64,000 nt of DNA. Source: Sycobia sp. Sy_11. Lineage: Eukaryota; Arthropoda; Insecta; Hymenoptera; Epichrysomallidae. Under the pieces are notes generated by a model, which saw nothing but the letters and a program-made list of their open reading frames with translations, ran no database searches and was not told the origin of the DNA. How positions within the stretch are numbered: the first letter of the stretch is position 1; each line of letters begins with the position of its first letter. The DNA lies in the NCBI GenBank assembly GCA_018907035.1, contig JACCIC010000124.1, positions 107,501 to 171,500 on the forward strand, given 5' to 3'. Positions 1 to 10,339 of this stretch are shown here, one piece after another. Both the position numbers and the translations under genes were made by a program.

Positions 1-395
1 CAGTCAGAGCGTACGACCTCACCCCCATCTGGCAGTTTTGTGATCTGAGGATATTGTGCGGTATATGGCAGAGCAAGGTATCTGAACAAAGAGTCTAGAG
101 GAGGCAATTGCTGCCATGTCGGCAGAATTATCTGCTCTGTTACAGACTCATTCCGCACCGGTCAGCAGTGTCAGGCTGGCCGATGATTCTGCACGAAAGA
201 AGGTGCAAATACAAGACATACGCCATGCCCAAGTCCGCTTGTCAGTGGACATAGCTGGAAGGGGTAATCAACCTGGGTTCTAATCCGTAGCGTTGTGAAA
301 AAGTGTTATGGAGCCAGTTCAGAGTATCGAGGTAAATCGGTCAGAGAGGCAGAAACTCGGATCTAAGAAGTGAATAAACCTTCAAGTTCATATAT
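1..395. other. Unclassified, possibly old transposon sequence
   Basis: This stretch is richer in GC than the DNA after 1240. A short open reading on the plus strand (about 115-280) encodes a Ser/Ala-rich peptide beginning MSAELSALLQTHS and ends at a TAA. An AATAAA-like signal lies near 372. I recognise no family. It could be the tail of a retroelement gene, but nothing proves that. Confidence 0.3.
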
Positions 396-1235
396 AACTT
401 GCATTCTTTCCTATCATATCATATATCACATCTCATCACATCTCACCATCTCATATTATATAATATCATATCATATCATATAATCTCATATTATCTTATA
501 TCATTTCAGCTCATGTCATATCATCTCATGTCATTTCAGCTCATGCCATATTATATCATATCATATCATCTCATTTCATCTTATATGCGATCATATCATG
601 TCAGTAAATAACTAAATTATATTTATTTTATTATTATCATATGGTTCAGTAGCGCTAAGAATTTGAGTTTGAAGGTTGCGTTAGAAGAATTTTATCATAT
701 CAAATCATCATACCATATCATGTCATAACATATTATATCATATCATAACATCTCGTGTTATATCATATCAATTCATGTCATCTCATATTATCTCATTTCA
801 TCTTATATCATATCATATCATCTGATGACATATCATCTCATGCCATATCATATTATATCACCTCATATCATCTCATCATATGTCGTATCATATCATATCG
901 CCTCATATCATCTCATATCATCTTATATTATATCATATCATATCATATCATCTCATGTAATCCCATATCATATCATTCCATGCCATATTATACCATCTCA
1001 TCTCATAACATATTATCTCATATCATCTCATACTATATTATATCATATTATATCACATCATATCAATCATGTCATATCATATCATCTCATATTATATCAT
1101 ATCACATCATCTTATGTCATATCATATCATATCATATCATACAATCTCATGTCATATCAGGTCACGTAACGTCACGTAACGGCACGTCACATCACATCAT
1201 ATTATGTATGATTAATCATTAATCATTAATCATTA
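396..1235. repeat. Pentanucleotide (ATCAT/TCATA) satellite array
   Basis: The block is almost entirely a five-base repeat of the type TCATA with variants TCATC, TTATA, TCATG and CATTT. It is interrupted once at about 608-690 by non-repetitive sequence. The last part (1205-1240) shifts to an ATTAATC repeat. Open frames through it (399-611, 755-1222) are compositional: they encode only Ser/His/Ile/Tyr strings, as any TCATA repeat without stops must. No gene is supported here. Confidence 0.93.
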
Positions 1236-2392
1236 ATGATTGAGATCAGCATCGACTCCGCATATTGTGCGCGTAATAAAAGAGTTCATGCACGTGCGCA
1301 GTTAACGTTCTTAGCAGTCAGTTCACCAACGGCCAGTAGTTGGTGGTCGAATATCCACTCAGTAATTAGCTTAAAATATGACTGTTAGGTATGCTCATTG
1401 GAATGACATATTTAATTATTAAGAATGTAAGTAATCAAATCGAAGTTAATCTCTTGGGGCCCCTCTTTGTTACATCAACAAGCACAACAATTGCCTTAAA
1501 ATCATTATTTATTTTGAGCCTAATTTAACACAATTTCTAAATTTCACATCTAAATTATAATTTTAATTTCTGATTATCCAAATTACAATATTAATTTAGG
1601 GCATTAATTTTATCAGCGATTCTACTGATTCTATACGCAATAATGTATGAATTTCTTTATATGAATCAAATTTTCTCCTTCATTGACCTGGTCAATGATG
1701 TAGTTCTTTTTTTGAATCCATAAACAAGCTTTTTTCTATTTTTTTTTCTTAAATTTTTCGATGGTTTTTGGTAGTACAGAGACCAATTGAAAATTTTATT
1801 TTAAAAAATTGCTCGGTGTAAAAAGAATGAATTTTCAAGTTTCCCAAATATTGTATATTCTTTTATTAATCTGATTATCCAAAAATTTTTTCTACTATTC
1901 GAAAAAATGTAATTTCAAAATTTTTCAATTCTGATAGATTTAGGAAAAGTGCAGAACCACGTTAAGTTAATTTTGGAACCGAATATATATTTGTCGAAAA
2001 TGATATTGATTAAATTGTTTTAGTTAAATAGATATGTATTACAAAATAAAATGTAATACATTAAATATTTTATTATTTTAAATAAATATTTAAGAAACTA
2101 TTTATTCAAAATACATAAAAATATGATTAGTGTAACTAAGTTATCAATATACTACTGTGAACAAATATGAGTAAGATTTTTCAATTCAAACTTCCCAGGT
2201 TTATCGATTCGGAAAAATGTTTTTATTTTTAATTGGATAGATTATTTTTATTTATTATTATTATTTTTATTTATTTATTTATTATATTTTTATTATTTTT
2301 AACTGTTACAGATAGATTTTAGTTACTACGTGCGGTGGTTGGTCATAGATGCTCAGTCAATGCTTCTGAATTATATTCCGGCGCAGAGTAGT
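1236..2392. other. AT-rich intergenic sequence, no gene seen
   Basis: Nothing coding is visible. A short segment near 1240-1340 is less AT-rich and contains a small hairpin (ACCAAC...GTTGGT around 1325-1345). A GC patch with GGGGCCCC lies near 1458. From 1500 on the sequence is simple A/T-rich DNA. Confidence 0.6.
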
Positions 2393-2572
2393 AGGAAAGG
2401 GGCACAGCGACGCATCAGTGCCCGAGGGCGGTGGAGCGCGTCGGCGGTAGAAAGAATAGGAAGATGGCTGGGTGCCATTAGTGCCCGACGGCGACAATGG
2501 ACGTTAACGATAGCAAAAGATAGAAAAAGGGCCATGGACACTAGTGCCGAAAAGTAGTGGAGTTATTAGTTG
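2393..2572 (+). repeat. Three tandem copies of a 63-bp unit
   Basis: The motif (C/T)AGTGCC recurs at about 2415, 2478 and 2542, spaced 63 to 64 bases, and the flanking bases also align. Because the period is a multiple of three, the plus frame stays open over 2330-2557 and gives a short peptide with repeated ISARG/ISARR segments. The first two copies are GC-rich and the last is decayed. I recognise no protein family. It may be a minisatellite seed or part of an old transposon. Confidence 0.6.
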
Positions 2573-2659
2573 CAAGTGATATCGAAGTAAAAATCTGATT
2601 TACGAAATAGCACCTTTTTAAAGCGAACCGTCGGACATTGTTTTTTATACAAAAGCTAT

Positions 2660-3480
2660 GATATACAAGATCAGACAATTAAGTAATGCGACAAAATTAA
2701 AAAATGGAGTATATTTAAAAATGAAAGTACATCACTGCGATCCCCTTCAAAGTACTCCCCTCCTGCATCTATACACTTATTCCAATGAGTTTTCCAGTTT
2801 TCGTAACAATTCTGGAACGTTTCTTGTGGGATTACCCGTGTACCCTCGTCATAGATTCTTAGATGTCTTCAAAGGACTCAAAATGTCGACCTTTGATGAA
2901 TTTTTTCAAATGGGGAAATAGGAATAAGTCGCAGGGTGACATGTCCGGTGAATAGGGCGGTTATGGTAATATTGCCATGCCTTTAGTCGCCAAAAACTGA
3001 GAGACACTGAACGCACTGTGGCAGAGACCATTGTTGTGATGTAGAACCCAAGTCTTCGCGATCTCTAGACACACTTTGAGTACTCTTTTTCGTAATTTTT
3101 CGAGCACATTGCAGTAGAATACTTAATTTACGATTTGTCTAGGTGGTACAAACTCTTTATGAACCATCCTTTTGCTGTCAAAGAAGCAAATGAACATGGT
3201 TTTCACTATGGACTTACTCATTTTCGCCTTCTTTGGCCTTGACGCTCCAGGGGACAGCTACTCTTGGCTTTCTCGTTAAGTTTCGGGCTCATATTAAAAG
3301 AACCAACTTTTATCACCAATGATAGCTCGATTGGGAAGAGTAGGATCACTTTCAACCTGTTCGAAATAATCTTGAGCGATGTTCATTCGGTGGGCATTTT
3401 GCTCATCTGAAATGTTCTTCACCTTGCGCAAATTCATGGGAAAAGCTTATTAAAAATTAGCTGGAGATAGTAGTTCAGTT
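2660..3480 (-). mobile_element. Mariner-type transposase remnant
   Basis: Read on the minus strand, the segment encodes pieces of a mariner-family transposase. The clearest is the PYSPD-like catalytic block followed by a run resembling LKKFIKGRHFESFEDIQK, then a C-terminal region with KTHWNKCIDAGGEYFEGD-like residues. Upstream (about 3000-3300) lie an HNN-type block and the central domain. Reading frames are broken by many stops and shifts. The end near 2668 carries a terminal-repeat-like stretch (ATACAAGATCAGACAATTAA). No intact product is possible. It is independent of the Polinton that follows. Confidence 0.75.
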
Positions 3481-4052
3481 TTGTCCGGTAGATGTTGCTG
3501 TCTTAAAAATCAATCGATGGTCCTGCGTGCAACAGAGAGAGAGAGAGAGACTCAAAGCCAAAGCGAGTAAGGGGAAGAAAAGACGTACGAGTGGGAGAGC
3601 AGAGATTTAACTTTTTCATTTCTCCACGCTCACTACATACCCCCACTCAGTTTTCTTCAAATGTATGCTATTGAACGAGTTACCTCACAGGGTGTCGCCG
3701 TGTTGCGACTAATTCTGGCGTGAAGTCTGCCGTGTAATTTGACACGAATTTCCACTCCTCTCTACCCTCCATAGTATTAACATTGAAACAGATGATTTTT
3801 AAAAAATAGGAAAGGAGGGACTTGATGGATTGAATATAAACTTTCGACCAATGAGGAATATTATACGCTTCAGGGAGGCTGAGAGGGACGAGTTAAAAAT
3901 TAATTTTGATCCTTCTGTAAGGTGTGACGCTATAAGGAGGAGGAGAAAAATTTTGTTCCTCCACCAATAAAGAAAATTTTCTGTCATCAAAATGGAATTT
4001 TTTTTTTGACCAATAGAAAAGATTTTCCCTAAAGACTAGCACTTGAAAACTG
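3481..4052. other. Non-coding region before a TATA promoter
   Basis: No gene is seen. There is a short GA run (about 3533-3552). From 3780 on, short CCAAT-type motifs (CCAAT, ACCAATA, ATTGG) recur at about 3850, 3963 and 4010, ahead of the TATA box at 4053. They could be upstream promoter elements of the gene at 4145. Confidence 0.4.
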
Positions 4053-4090
4053 TATAAAAGCGGAATCACGGATAGTTTTTTCATCACAGT
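4053..4090 (+). promoter_or_regulatory. TATA box plus initiator core promoter
   Basis: TATAAAAG begins at 4053 and an initiator-like TCACAGT follows about 30 bases downstream (4083-4089). This is the arthropod TATA/Inr spacing. The ATG at 4145 lies about 60 bases further on. The same arrangement occurs upstream of Polinton genes at 6155 and 10968, which hints that this promoter belongs to the same element. Confidence 0.6.
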
Positions 4091-4144
4091 ATGCTTTTAT
4101 TTTTTTTAAGATTGTAAAACTTAAAAGTTTAAAGTTAAAGAAAA

Positions 4145-4504
4145 ATGAGAGTATCTGTGAGCACAAATGCTAGCACGAGCGCCACTATGAACGCCATCGC
4201 CAGCAGCAACAACCGCACGGCAATAGCAATTTCAACGGCAACGGCAAAAAAAATTTTTTGTATGATGATGACTAATTTATTTTATTTCTGTTTTACAGGA
4301 AACAGGAACAGCACAAATATACAGGAGCGACGAAGAGCATCGAAGCGTCGCAGAAGCAGCGTAAAAGGCTGTAGGAAAAGCAGACGATTATTACCGATTA
4401 CTGATCGTCCTCGGAGCCTCTCTGTCGAGAGTGTTGCAAGCAGTAGCAGCAGCAACAGCAGCAGCAGCAGCATTGAGGAGATAGATCCTCCGACGGGTCC
4501 ATAA
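4145..4504 (+). CDS. Hypothetical Ser/Arg-rich basic protein, 119 aa
   Basis: The frame is intact from ATG to TAA. The N-terminal 35 residues are rich in Ser, Thr, Ala and Asn. Residues about 55-85 are strongly basic (RRRASKRRRSS, then SRR). A serine run (about 98-108) precedes an acidic, proline-ending tail. A TATA box and initiator lie just upstream and an AATAAA-like signal about 20 bases after the stop. A short T-rich stretch with TTTTACAG inside the frame looks like a splice acceptor, but the implied intron would be only about 40 bases. I recognise no family. A basic DNA-binding virion protein of the neighbouring Polinton is possible but unproven. Confidence 0.5.
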   Translation: MRVSVSTNASTSATMNAIASSNNRTAIAISTATAKKIFCMMMTNLFYFCFTGNRNSTNIQERRRASKRRRSSVKGCRKSRRLLPITDRPRSLSVESVASSSSSNSSSSSIEEIDPPTGP

Positions 4505-6154
4505 ATTATTTCTGATGTAATAATAAAAAAATAATGGTAAAATCGAAAAAAAAAATTATTAAATTACACTGAAACCAATAGTTCATTTATCTCCTAAAAC
4601 CATCTCCTTTATCCACTTCCAACAGTAGACTTTCTTAAGATAATGCAATCAAGAGCGGTGGACCCCACAATGAATCGTGGGCGGGGGGGGGCGGTATTTC
4701 CAAGAATTCGTTAAAATTCTCGGAAATTATGTAATTTTGAGAATTTTTTTCTTTAAACTTAAATATTTTTTATTTCATGTTTCATTTTATGTTTTATTAA
4801 GTTTTTAATTTTTTTTTTCTTTTAATGTAGTTAAATACTTTTTAATTTAATAAAATTAAATATTTTTTTGTTCTAGCTTAAATATCAAATTATTAAAATA
4901 TTAAAATTAAATATTAAAATAATTATTACATTTTTTTTAATAAACCAAGAAATAATGTATGTATTTAATAAAATTCTAAATACGATTTTATTTTTTATGA
5001 ATACAATTTTTATTAATATAAATTTTTTTTACAATAATACAGTCATAACCAGTTTCATCCCGTCCATACTTCCCCCTGAAATAATCTTCTATCCATTTAC
5101 GTAAAATTAACACGTTACAAATCGCACACATTGATAATCGCCTTGTGCTTAATGTGTGATTTTCATAAAGTACGTGATGACCTTCATTTTGTAGTGACTG
5201 CAGTGATGGACAATCTAGCTACTCGTTATCGACAATATTTCTGAAATAGAGAAAAAAAATGAAAAAGTATGCAAAAATATGAAAAAAGTATGAAAAATTA
5301 TGGAAATACTATGGAAAAGTATACTTTTGAATATATGTATATGAAAAGACAAAAATAAAAAGATAATGATGAAAGTATGAAACTTTCAAAATACTTACAT
5401 ATTTGGCAGAATGTTTGTCAACCATTCTTTCTTATCACGCCTCTTCACATATAATTTTTTTCTCTTGAACAGCATATCTCAATGTTCTTTTCAGCCGATG
5501 TAAGGAATGTAACCAAAATCCCCTTCAATCCCATGGTAATTACGTTGCAGCCAGTGAACTGTTTTTTTTTATTCCATGTCAAGTCATTCTATGGAAATGG
5601 TGGCTTAAAGAGATACATTGTAGGTAGTGCATCTCTTTCCAGACATAATAAACTAAATTCTTTCAAAATGAAGTTGCGTGCCTCTTGTCTCGAAATCCTG
5701 CATGCCGCATAAGAACACTTTATCTTCTGGACACTGAAGAATATTTTTTCTAAACATTACTTCGTATTCTTGCTATTTTTCAGATTAGTATATGCTGATT
5801 TTATCAGCTGAAGTGATGATTAGGAATGTAAGTTCTGTGCTTATGCATTCATTTTTATAACAGTTCTTCCCTCCTCTTAAAAATGACGAATCTCCTACAA
5901 TTGGTTGATTCAAGAAAAATAAATAAAGATTCGATTGGACAAAGATCGAATTTGTTTGTTAGATTACGAGTCTATTCAACTCCTCCATTCTTGGAGAAAG
6001 TCACTTACGATTGGGTATGTGAGAAGAAAAGTATTTGTATAATTGAAAAGGGTGTAACCGTAGATATTCAGATGATCCTAAAACGATGCTCGTCTCCTCC
6101 CTCCCATAGGAAACGTGGTTTATGATTGGTCGTTCAAGGATAAAGGAGATGAAA
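4505..6154. other. Mostly non-coding, AT-rich; one unexplained minus frame
   Basis: The stretch includes a G run (4679-4692), long A/T-rich DNA (4730-5040), and ATTGG motifs repeated between 5900 and 6180. On the minus strand the frame 5218-4988 stays open for 76 codons and carries a CAIC motif and the segment RKWIEDYF. It has no start codon and starts at a stop. The plus frame at 5883-6125 (80 codons) overlaps the ATTGG repeats and looks non-coding. I assign no gene. Confidence 0.4.
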
Positions 6155-6190
6155 TATTAAAAGCATGATATTTTGATTGGATCTAGTCAG
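6155..6190 (+). promoter_or_regulatory. Probable core promoter of the Polinton polymerase gene
   Basis: TATTAAAAG at 6155-6163 is followed by TCAG at 6187-6190. The spacing from TATA start to initiator A is 34 bases. The polymerase ATG is at 6358. Two ATTGG (inverted CCAAT) motifs lie at about 6124 and 6176. The architecture matches the promoters at 4053 and 10968. Confidence 0.45.
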
Positions 6191-6357
6191 ACAATAGATA
6201 CTTTTTTCTCTTTCTCACACACTATTGAATGGTTTTTATTGCAGGCTTGATATTCTCCTTCCACTTCTGTTTCCCCTTTTATGAGACATTAAAGAAGTAA
6301 TATTAATTATTTAACTCAATATATTTTATTAGTTAACGTAAAAGAAACAATAGTAAA

Positions 6358-8731
6358 ATGGCTTTTCTTTCGTCTGATGAATTTAAAGTGAAACAACTTC
6401 GCGATATTTACGAGCATGTCAGTGAATTGAACATAATCGAACTCGAGAATTATTTAACAATAACTGAACAGGATATAATAAAGCTGAGGGAACTTGAAAA
6501 AAAAAACAGGGTCTCTCTTGAACAGAAAATCAAAAGCAGGATTCCGGTATCATCTTGATGGTGCAGCGCCAGTTGGAGATAGTCTAATCTCTAACGAGCC
6601 AGTAGTAGAATGGCGAGATATTCAATCTGCTTTTAAAAATCGAATAAGAACAGGTTTTGTTGTTAATTTAAAACATCTGCACATTCTAAGTTTCTTGATC
6701 GACGCTCAAAAGCTCTTTGAGGATAAAGTTCAAGCTTGCTTATAAGAATATACTGCAATAAAAGTGAATTCTGATTTTATGTTAGAGTTTTCCATGCAGA
6801 AAAATGGAGATATGCAAATATTCTCCTCATTCAAGATTTCTACATAGACGAGTACGAAGAAAATAATATTCCCGACGATAATGGAAGTGTACCTAAATTC
6901 CATTACGTTTCGATTAAAAGTATATCCAGATATTTAAGATCGCAAATGAGTAAAGCTCATAAAAAATTATACCATTGTGAAAAATGGTTACAACATTTTT
7001 AAAGTGAGGAAGGGATACAAAATCATGAAAATCTTTGTAAAAATATTAACTATTGTAAAATCAATTTACCAAACTCATCAAAGAACATTTTGTAATTTGA
7101 AGATTATAATAAAAGTGAAAAAGTAACTTTCAGAATTTGAGCAGATTTTGAATGTTTATCAAAACCTACAGAAAACAAGAATGATTTTCAACTACATGAA
7201 GCGTACAGTATAGGTTTCTATTTAAAATGTAGCTTTGACGATAAATTATCCATTTACAAAGCATATAGACAGAAAAGTCCAGATGACAAGACGACTGCAC
7301 AATGATTTGTTTGTGAACGGAAATCAATTGGTGAGCAGATTGATTATCTCTATAAAAATCCAAAACCTATGAAGCTCACAGATCTTGAAGAATTAACTTT
7401 TCAATGGTCGACAGATTGCCATATATGTCGCAAACCATTTCTAGATGGACAACTGGCAGTGCGAGATCATTGTCATCTTACAGGAAGGTAAGTTTTTTTT
7501 TTTAGATAAACAAAAATTAATTTTTTAATTAATTTGTTTTTTCTTTTTAGGTTTAGAGGTGCTGCTCATAATTCATGCAATTCGAACTATAAAAACACAT
7601 TTTATTTTAAAAGAACTTGGAACTTCTACACTGATGAACGGACGAATTACTCATAACAAGGAAAAATATATTTCATTCAAATTATATTTCAAGTATATCG
7701 ATGACTGTGATGTAAATTTTAGATTTATAGATTCTTGGCGATTTTTACCATCATGCTTAGAGAAACTTGCGTCGTATCTAGATAATATATCAATAGTAAT
7801 ACAGGAATTTGAATTAGATGGATTCTTAAGTGAAAATATTAATCTTATAAGACGTAAAGGCATATTCCCTACGATTTTGTAGATGGACTCGATAAATTCT
7901 TAACTACAAAACTGCCGTTGAAAAATGAATTTTATAATAAATTAACAGATTCAGATATTACTGAAGAAGATTACAAGCACGCTGTTCAAGTATGGGAAAG
8001 TTTTAAAATAAGAGCATTAGGAGAATATTCGGACTTATACATAAAAACGAATGTCCTCCTCTTAGCAGATGTCTTCGAAAGTTTTCGAAAACATCTATTA
8101 GAGCCTAGGGCTTATGTCCTGCATACTTTTGCACTACTCCAGGATTAACGTTTTCAGCAGCTCTAAAAATGACATAGGTAGAATTAGAGCTTCTGACTGA
8201 TATTGACATGTTATTATTTATTGAATCAGGCATTCGGGGTGAAATAAGTCAGTGCTGCAATCGATATTCAAAGGGAAATAATCTATATATGGAATCGAGA
8301 TACGATGACAAAAAATAAAATAACACACTTTTATATTACGATATTAATAATCTATATTGTCGGACGATGGCACAGCATTTACCAAATGGAAAATTTAAGT
8401 GGGTTGATTATGAATCAACTCGTAACTTTTTCAATACACCATGAGATTCTGATATTGGCTATATTGCTGACATAATTTTGGAGTATCCTGAGGAAATACA
8501 TGACATGAAAGGAATAAAATAAAAACATCAATCAAGTTTGAAGATTATCGAAGATGTTTAGAAGATCTCGTGATTCTACAGCGAGAGCAGTGTAACATTC
8601 GCTCAAAATTACACATAATCCATACAGAAAAACAGAAAAAAATTGTCCTCAGTCCATTTGATGATAAAAGATACTTATTACCCAATACTACAGAAACATT
8701 ACCTTGGGGTCCCTATAAAATCCTAGAAGAG
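6358..8731 (+). pseudogene. Polinton protein-primed DNA polymerase B, broken
   Basis: This is the replicative polymerase of a Maverick/Polinton, a family B enzyme with 3'-5' exonuclease. Visible parts in order: an N-terminal region (6358-6745) split by a frameshift near 6500; exonuclease motif I (ADFECL, 7141); a Cys/His cluster with CHICRKPF and DHCHLTGR (about 7417-7487); a 63-nt intron; polymerase motif A (DINNLY near 8340); and the C-terminal block ending DTLPWG-like at 8706. Stops occur at 6743, about 7000 and 7137, with a frameshift near 7880. The exonuclease II region is deleted after 7600. The stretch between motif A and the C-terminal block is far too short, so the motif B and C region is missing. 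It cannot make an active enzyme. Confidence 0.85.
7488..7550 (+). other. Spliceosomal intron inside the Polinton polymerase gene
   Basis: A 63-base AT-rich insert starts with GTAAGT and ends with a pyrimidine tract and TTTTTAG. Removing it joins GGAAG to GTTTAGAGG and restores an uninterrupted frame (GRFRGAAHNSCN) through the Cys/His cluster. Both the motif and the frame support splicing. Confidence 0.8.
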
Positions 8732-9258
8732 CAAATGTCGCAAGCTGCAAGTCAGGTAAAGAGGGAAATAATGGAAAGTAAAAGTCAGCAAATAGAGGAG
8801 GGGAATGATCATGAGAGGGAATACGATGAGACTAATGGAAGAGTAGCTCAAATAGGTGCAGCTACTAAGGAAGAAGAGAGGGAGAATAAATTCACCAATG
8901 AGATTCGCATAACGGTAGATATACACACAGAACAAGAGAGGGGCGATAAAGCAATCAATGAATATCAAGCTGCACGAGGGAGGATGACGCTTTATAGCAG
9001 TGAAGGTGAACCAATAATCGTTGAGTATAATATATCGGATGAACTATCACATGAATGGAATCCTGAAGAAATCTTGGAGGTATTGGAAGGGGTAAGCTCA
9101 GTTGAAGTCGAGAGAAGGGATGTACTCCATGAGGCAATGGAAGGGGCAGAAATGGTGAGGAATCAGCTATAGGAACAGACCGAGGATGATGAAGAACTCA
9201 TTTGAGCAGTTGAAGAGTTTAAGAATTGTCAACCTTCTCCGAAGAAAACAAGACTAAT
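8732..9258 (+). pseudogene. Acidic C-terminal extension of the Polinton polymerase
   Basis: The frame that carries the last conserved polymerase block (from 8570) runs on without a break to a TAG at 9169-9171. It then continues past that stop and a TGA to PKKTRLI at about 9240-9258. The extension of about 170 residues is rich in Glu, Arg and Gln, and looks helical and disordered, with no recognised domain. The basic end could be a nuclear localisation signal. It may be a natural tail of the polymerase or a separate ORF fused by deletion; I cannot tell. The long open frame in an otherwise ruined gene is notable. Confidence 0.5.
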
Positions 9259-9345
9259 CTAATAAGATAGATTCATAGTTAATTTTCTCTTAAAAAATTA
9301 ATTTTTTACTATGGTGGAATTAAGAAAATATTTTTTTCCTTTAGA

Positions 9346-9573
9346 ATGGATTTAGCCACTCTAAATAAAATTTCTGATATCGAGTTCTTGCCGAGAAAGA
9401 AATGTATACAACAAATGGACAACTTTCAAATATTCTTACCACAGAAGATATCGTCAGCAATATTAAAAGATAAAGAATTTTTCATTAATATGGCTAATAA
9501 AGCAAATAAGCTTTGTTTATTTATAGAGTATCATGGTGGTAGTTGTTTTAAATTTAATACTTCTACTTCTTAA
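9346..9573 (+). CDS. Small Polinton-encoded protein, 75 aa
   Basis: The frame is intact from ATG to TAA. The protein has two parts: MDLATLNKISDIEFLP at the N-terminus, and a FLPQKIS segment followed by IEYHGGSCFKF near the end. Small proteins with this FLP...YHGG pattern are common beside Polinton polymerases in arthropods and may be single-strand DNA-binding proteins; that role is an inference from memory of the family. This copy seems to lack its middle. It lies 90 bases after the polymerase tail, and AATAAA lies just after the stop. Confidence 0.5.
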   Translation: MDLATLNKISDIEFLPRKKCIQQMDNFQIFLPQKISSAILKDKEFFINMANKANKLCLFIEYHGGSCFKFNTSTS

Positions 9574-9750
9574 GTAATAATAAAACACATAGTTTCATTT
9601 CTTTTCATTATTTATTTGTCAAAAACAAAAAAAAACATGTATAACTTAATTACATAAATATTATAATCATAATACAATGTCTTTCTTATTTACTTTGAAA
9701 TTAGTGTCCGTACATCTATTCATATATGTTACTTATATTATATCTTGTAT
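9574..9750. terminator. Convergent 3' ends of Polinton genes
   Basis: A plus-strand AATAAAAC (about 9579) follows the small ORF. The integrase gene arrives from the other side and stops at 9751. The 177 bases between are AT-rich and hold nothing else. Polyadenylation of both strands here is inferred from the layout. Confidence 0.4.
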
Positions 9751-10339
9751 TCAATTAATTTCTTTTTTATTTATCCAACTAGTATGCTCACTATTGAACC
9801 CTAACCATTTAACATACGCGGTTATCACTCCGTATTAGCACTTTTTCTACTAGATAAATTTCAGGATACTTAGTCTTTTAAATTTCAGTTTCATAAAAAT
9901 CCCCAGATACAGGCTTATCGTAATAATCTTTAACGTGATAAGTTACTGAATCAGTTTTTACAACTCTTGATATTGTAAAAATTTCAGTAGACCAATTAGG
10001 TGTGTAGCCTTTTTCAAAGATATGTTTTATTTTACTTATTCGCACATTATCTCCCACATTGTATTTCGGTTTTTTCCTTGGTATCATCTCAATTGAAAAA
10101 CGCTTCTTCACCTACTTTTCATTTTCTTGGCTTACATTTTCAGGCTCAATTCCTATTGTTCGATGTTTTCTTAAATTGTATGTTTTCAGTAAATCTGGTA
10201 GGATATCTATCCATTTGTAGTTTCCTTGTTTGCTGAATTGTATCCACATTGCATTTTTTAATGTTCTATTAAATCGTTCACAAATACTTGCATGAAGATT
10301 ACTGTGTGAAGAGTATAGATTTATCTTATATTTCTTCAT
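9751..10339 (-). pseudogene. Polinton retroviral-like integrase, C-terminal part only
   Basis: Polintons integrate with a retrovirus-type DDE integrase. Only its end is present. ERFNRTLK near the start contains the third catalytic residue (Glu) and follows SSHSNLHASIC. Then come the helical region with LRKHRTIG, an SH3-like region (YNVGDNVRISK), and a chromodomain-like tail (KWLGFNSEHTSWI at about 9760-9800). The frame is cut by a TAA (about 9879) and a shift before the chromodomain. The zinc-binding N-terminus and the first two catalytic aspartates are absent. The fragment abuts the ATPase gene end directly. Confidence 0.82.

Noticed and set aside
399..1222. Open frames of 70 to 155 codons
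   Set aside because: They are inside a five-base satellite and encode only the repeat-determined residues.
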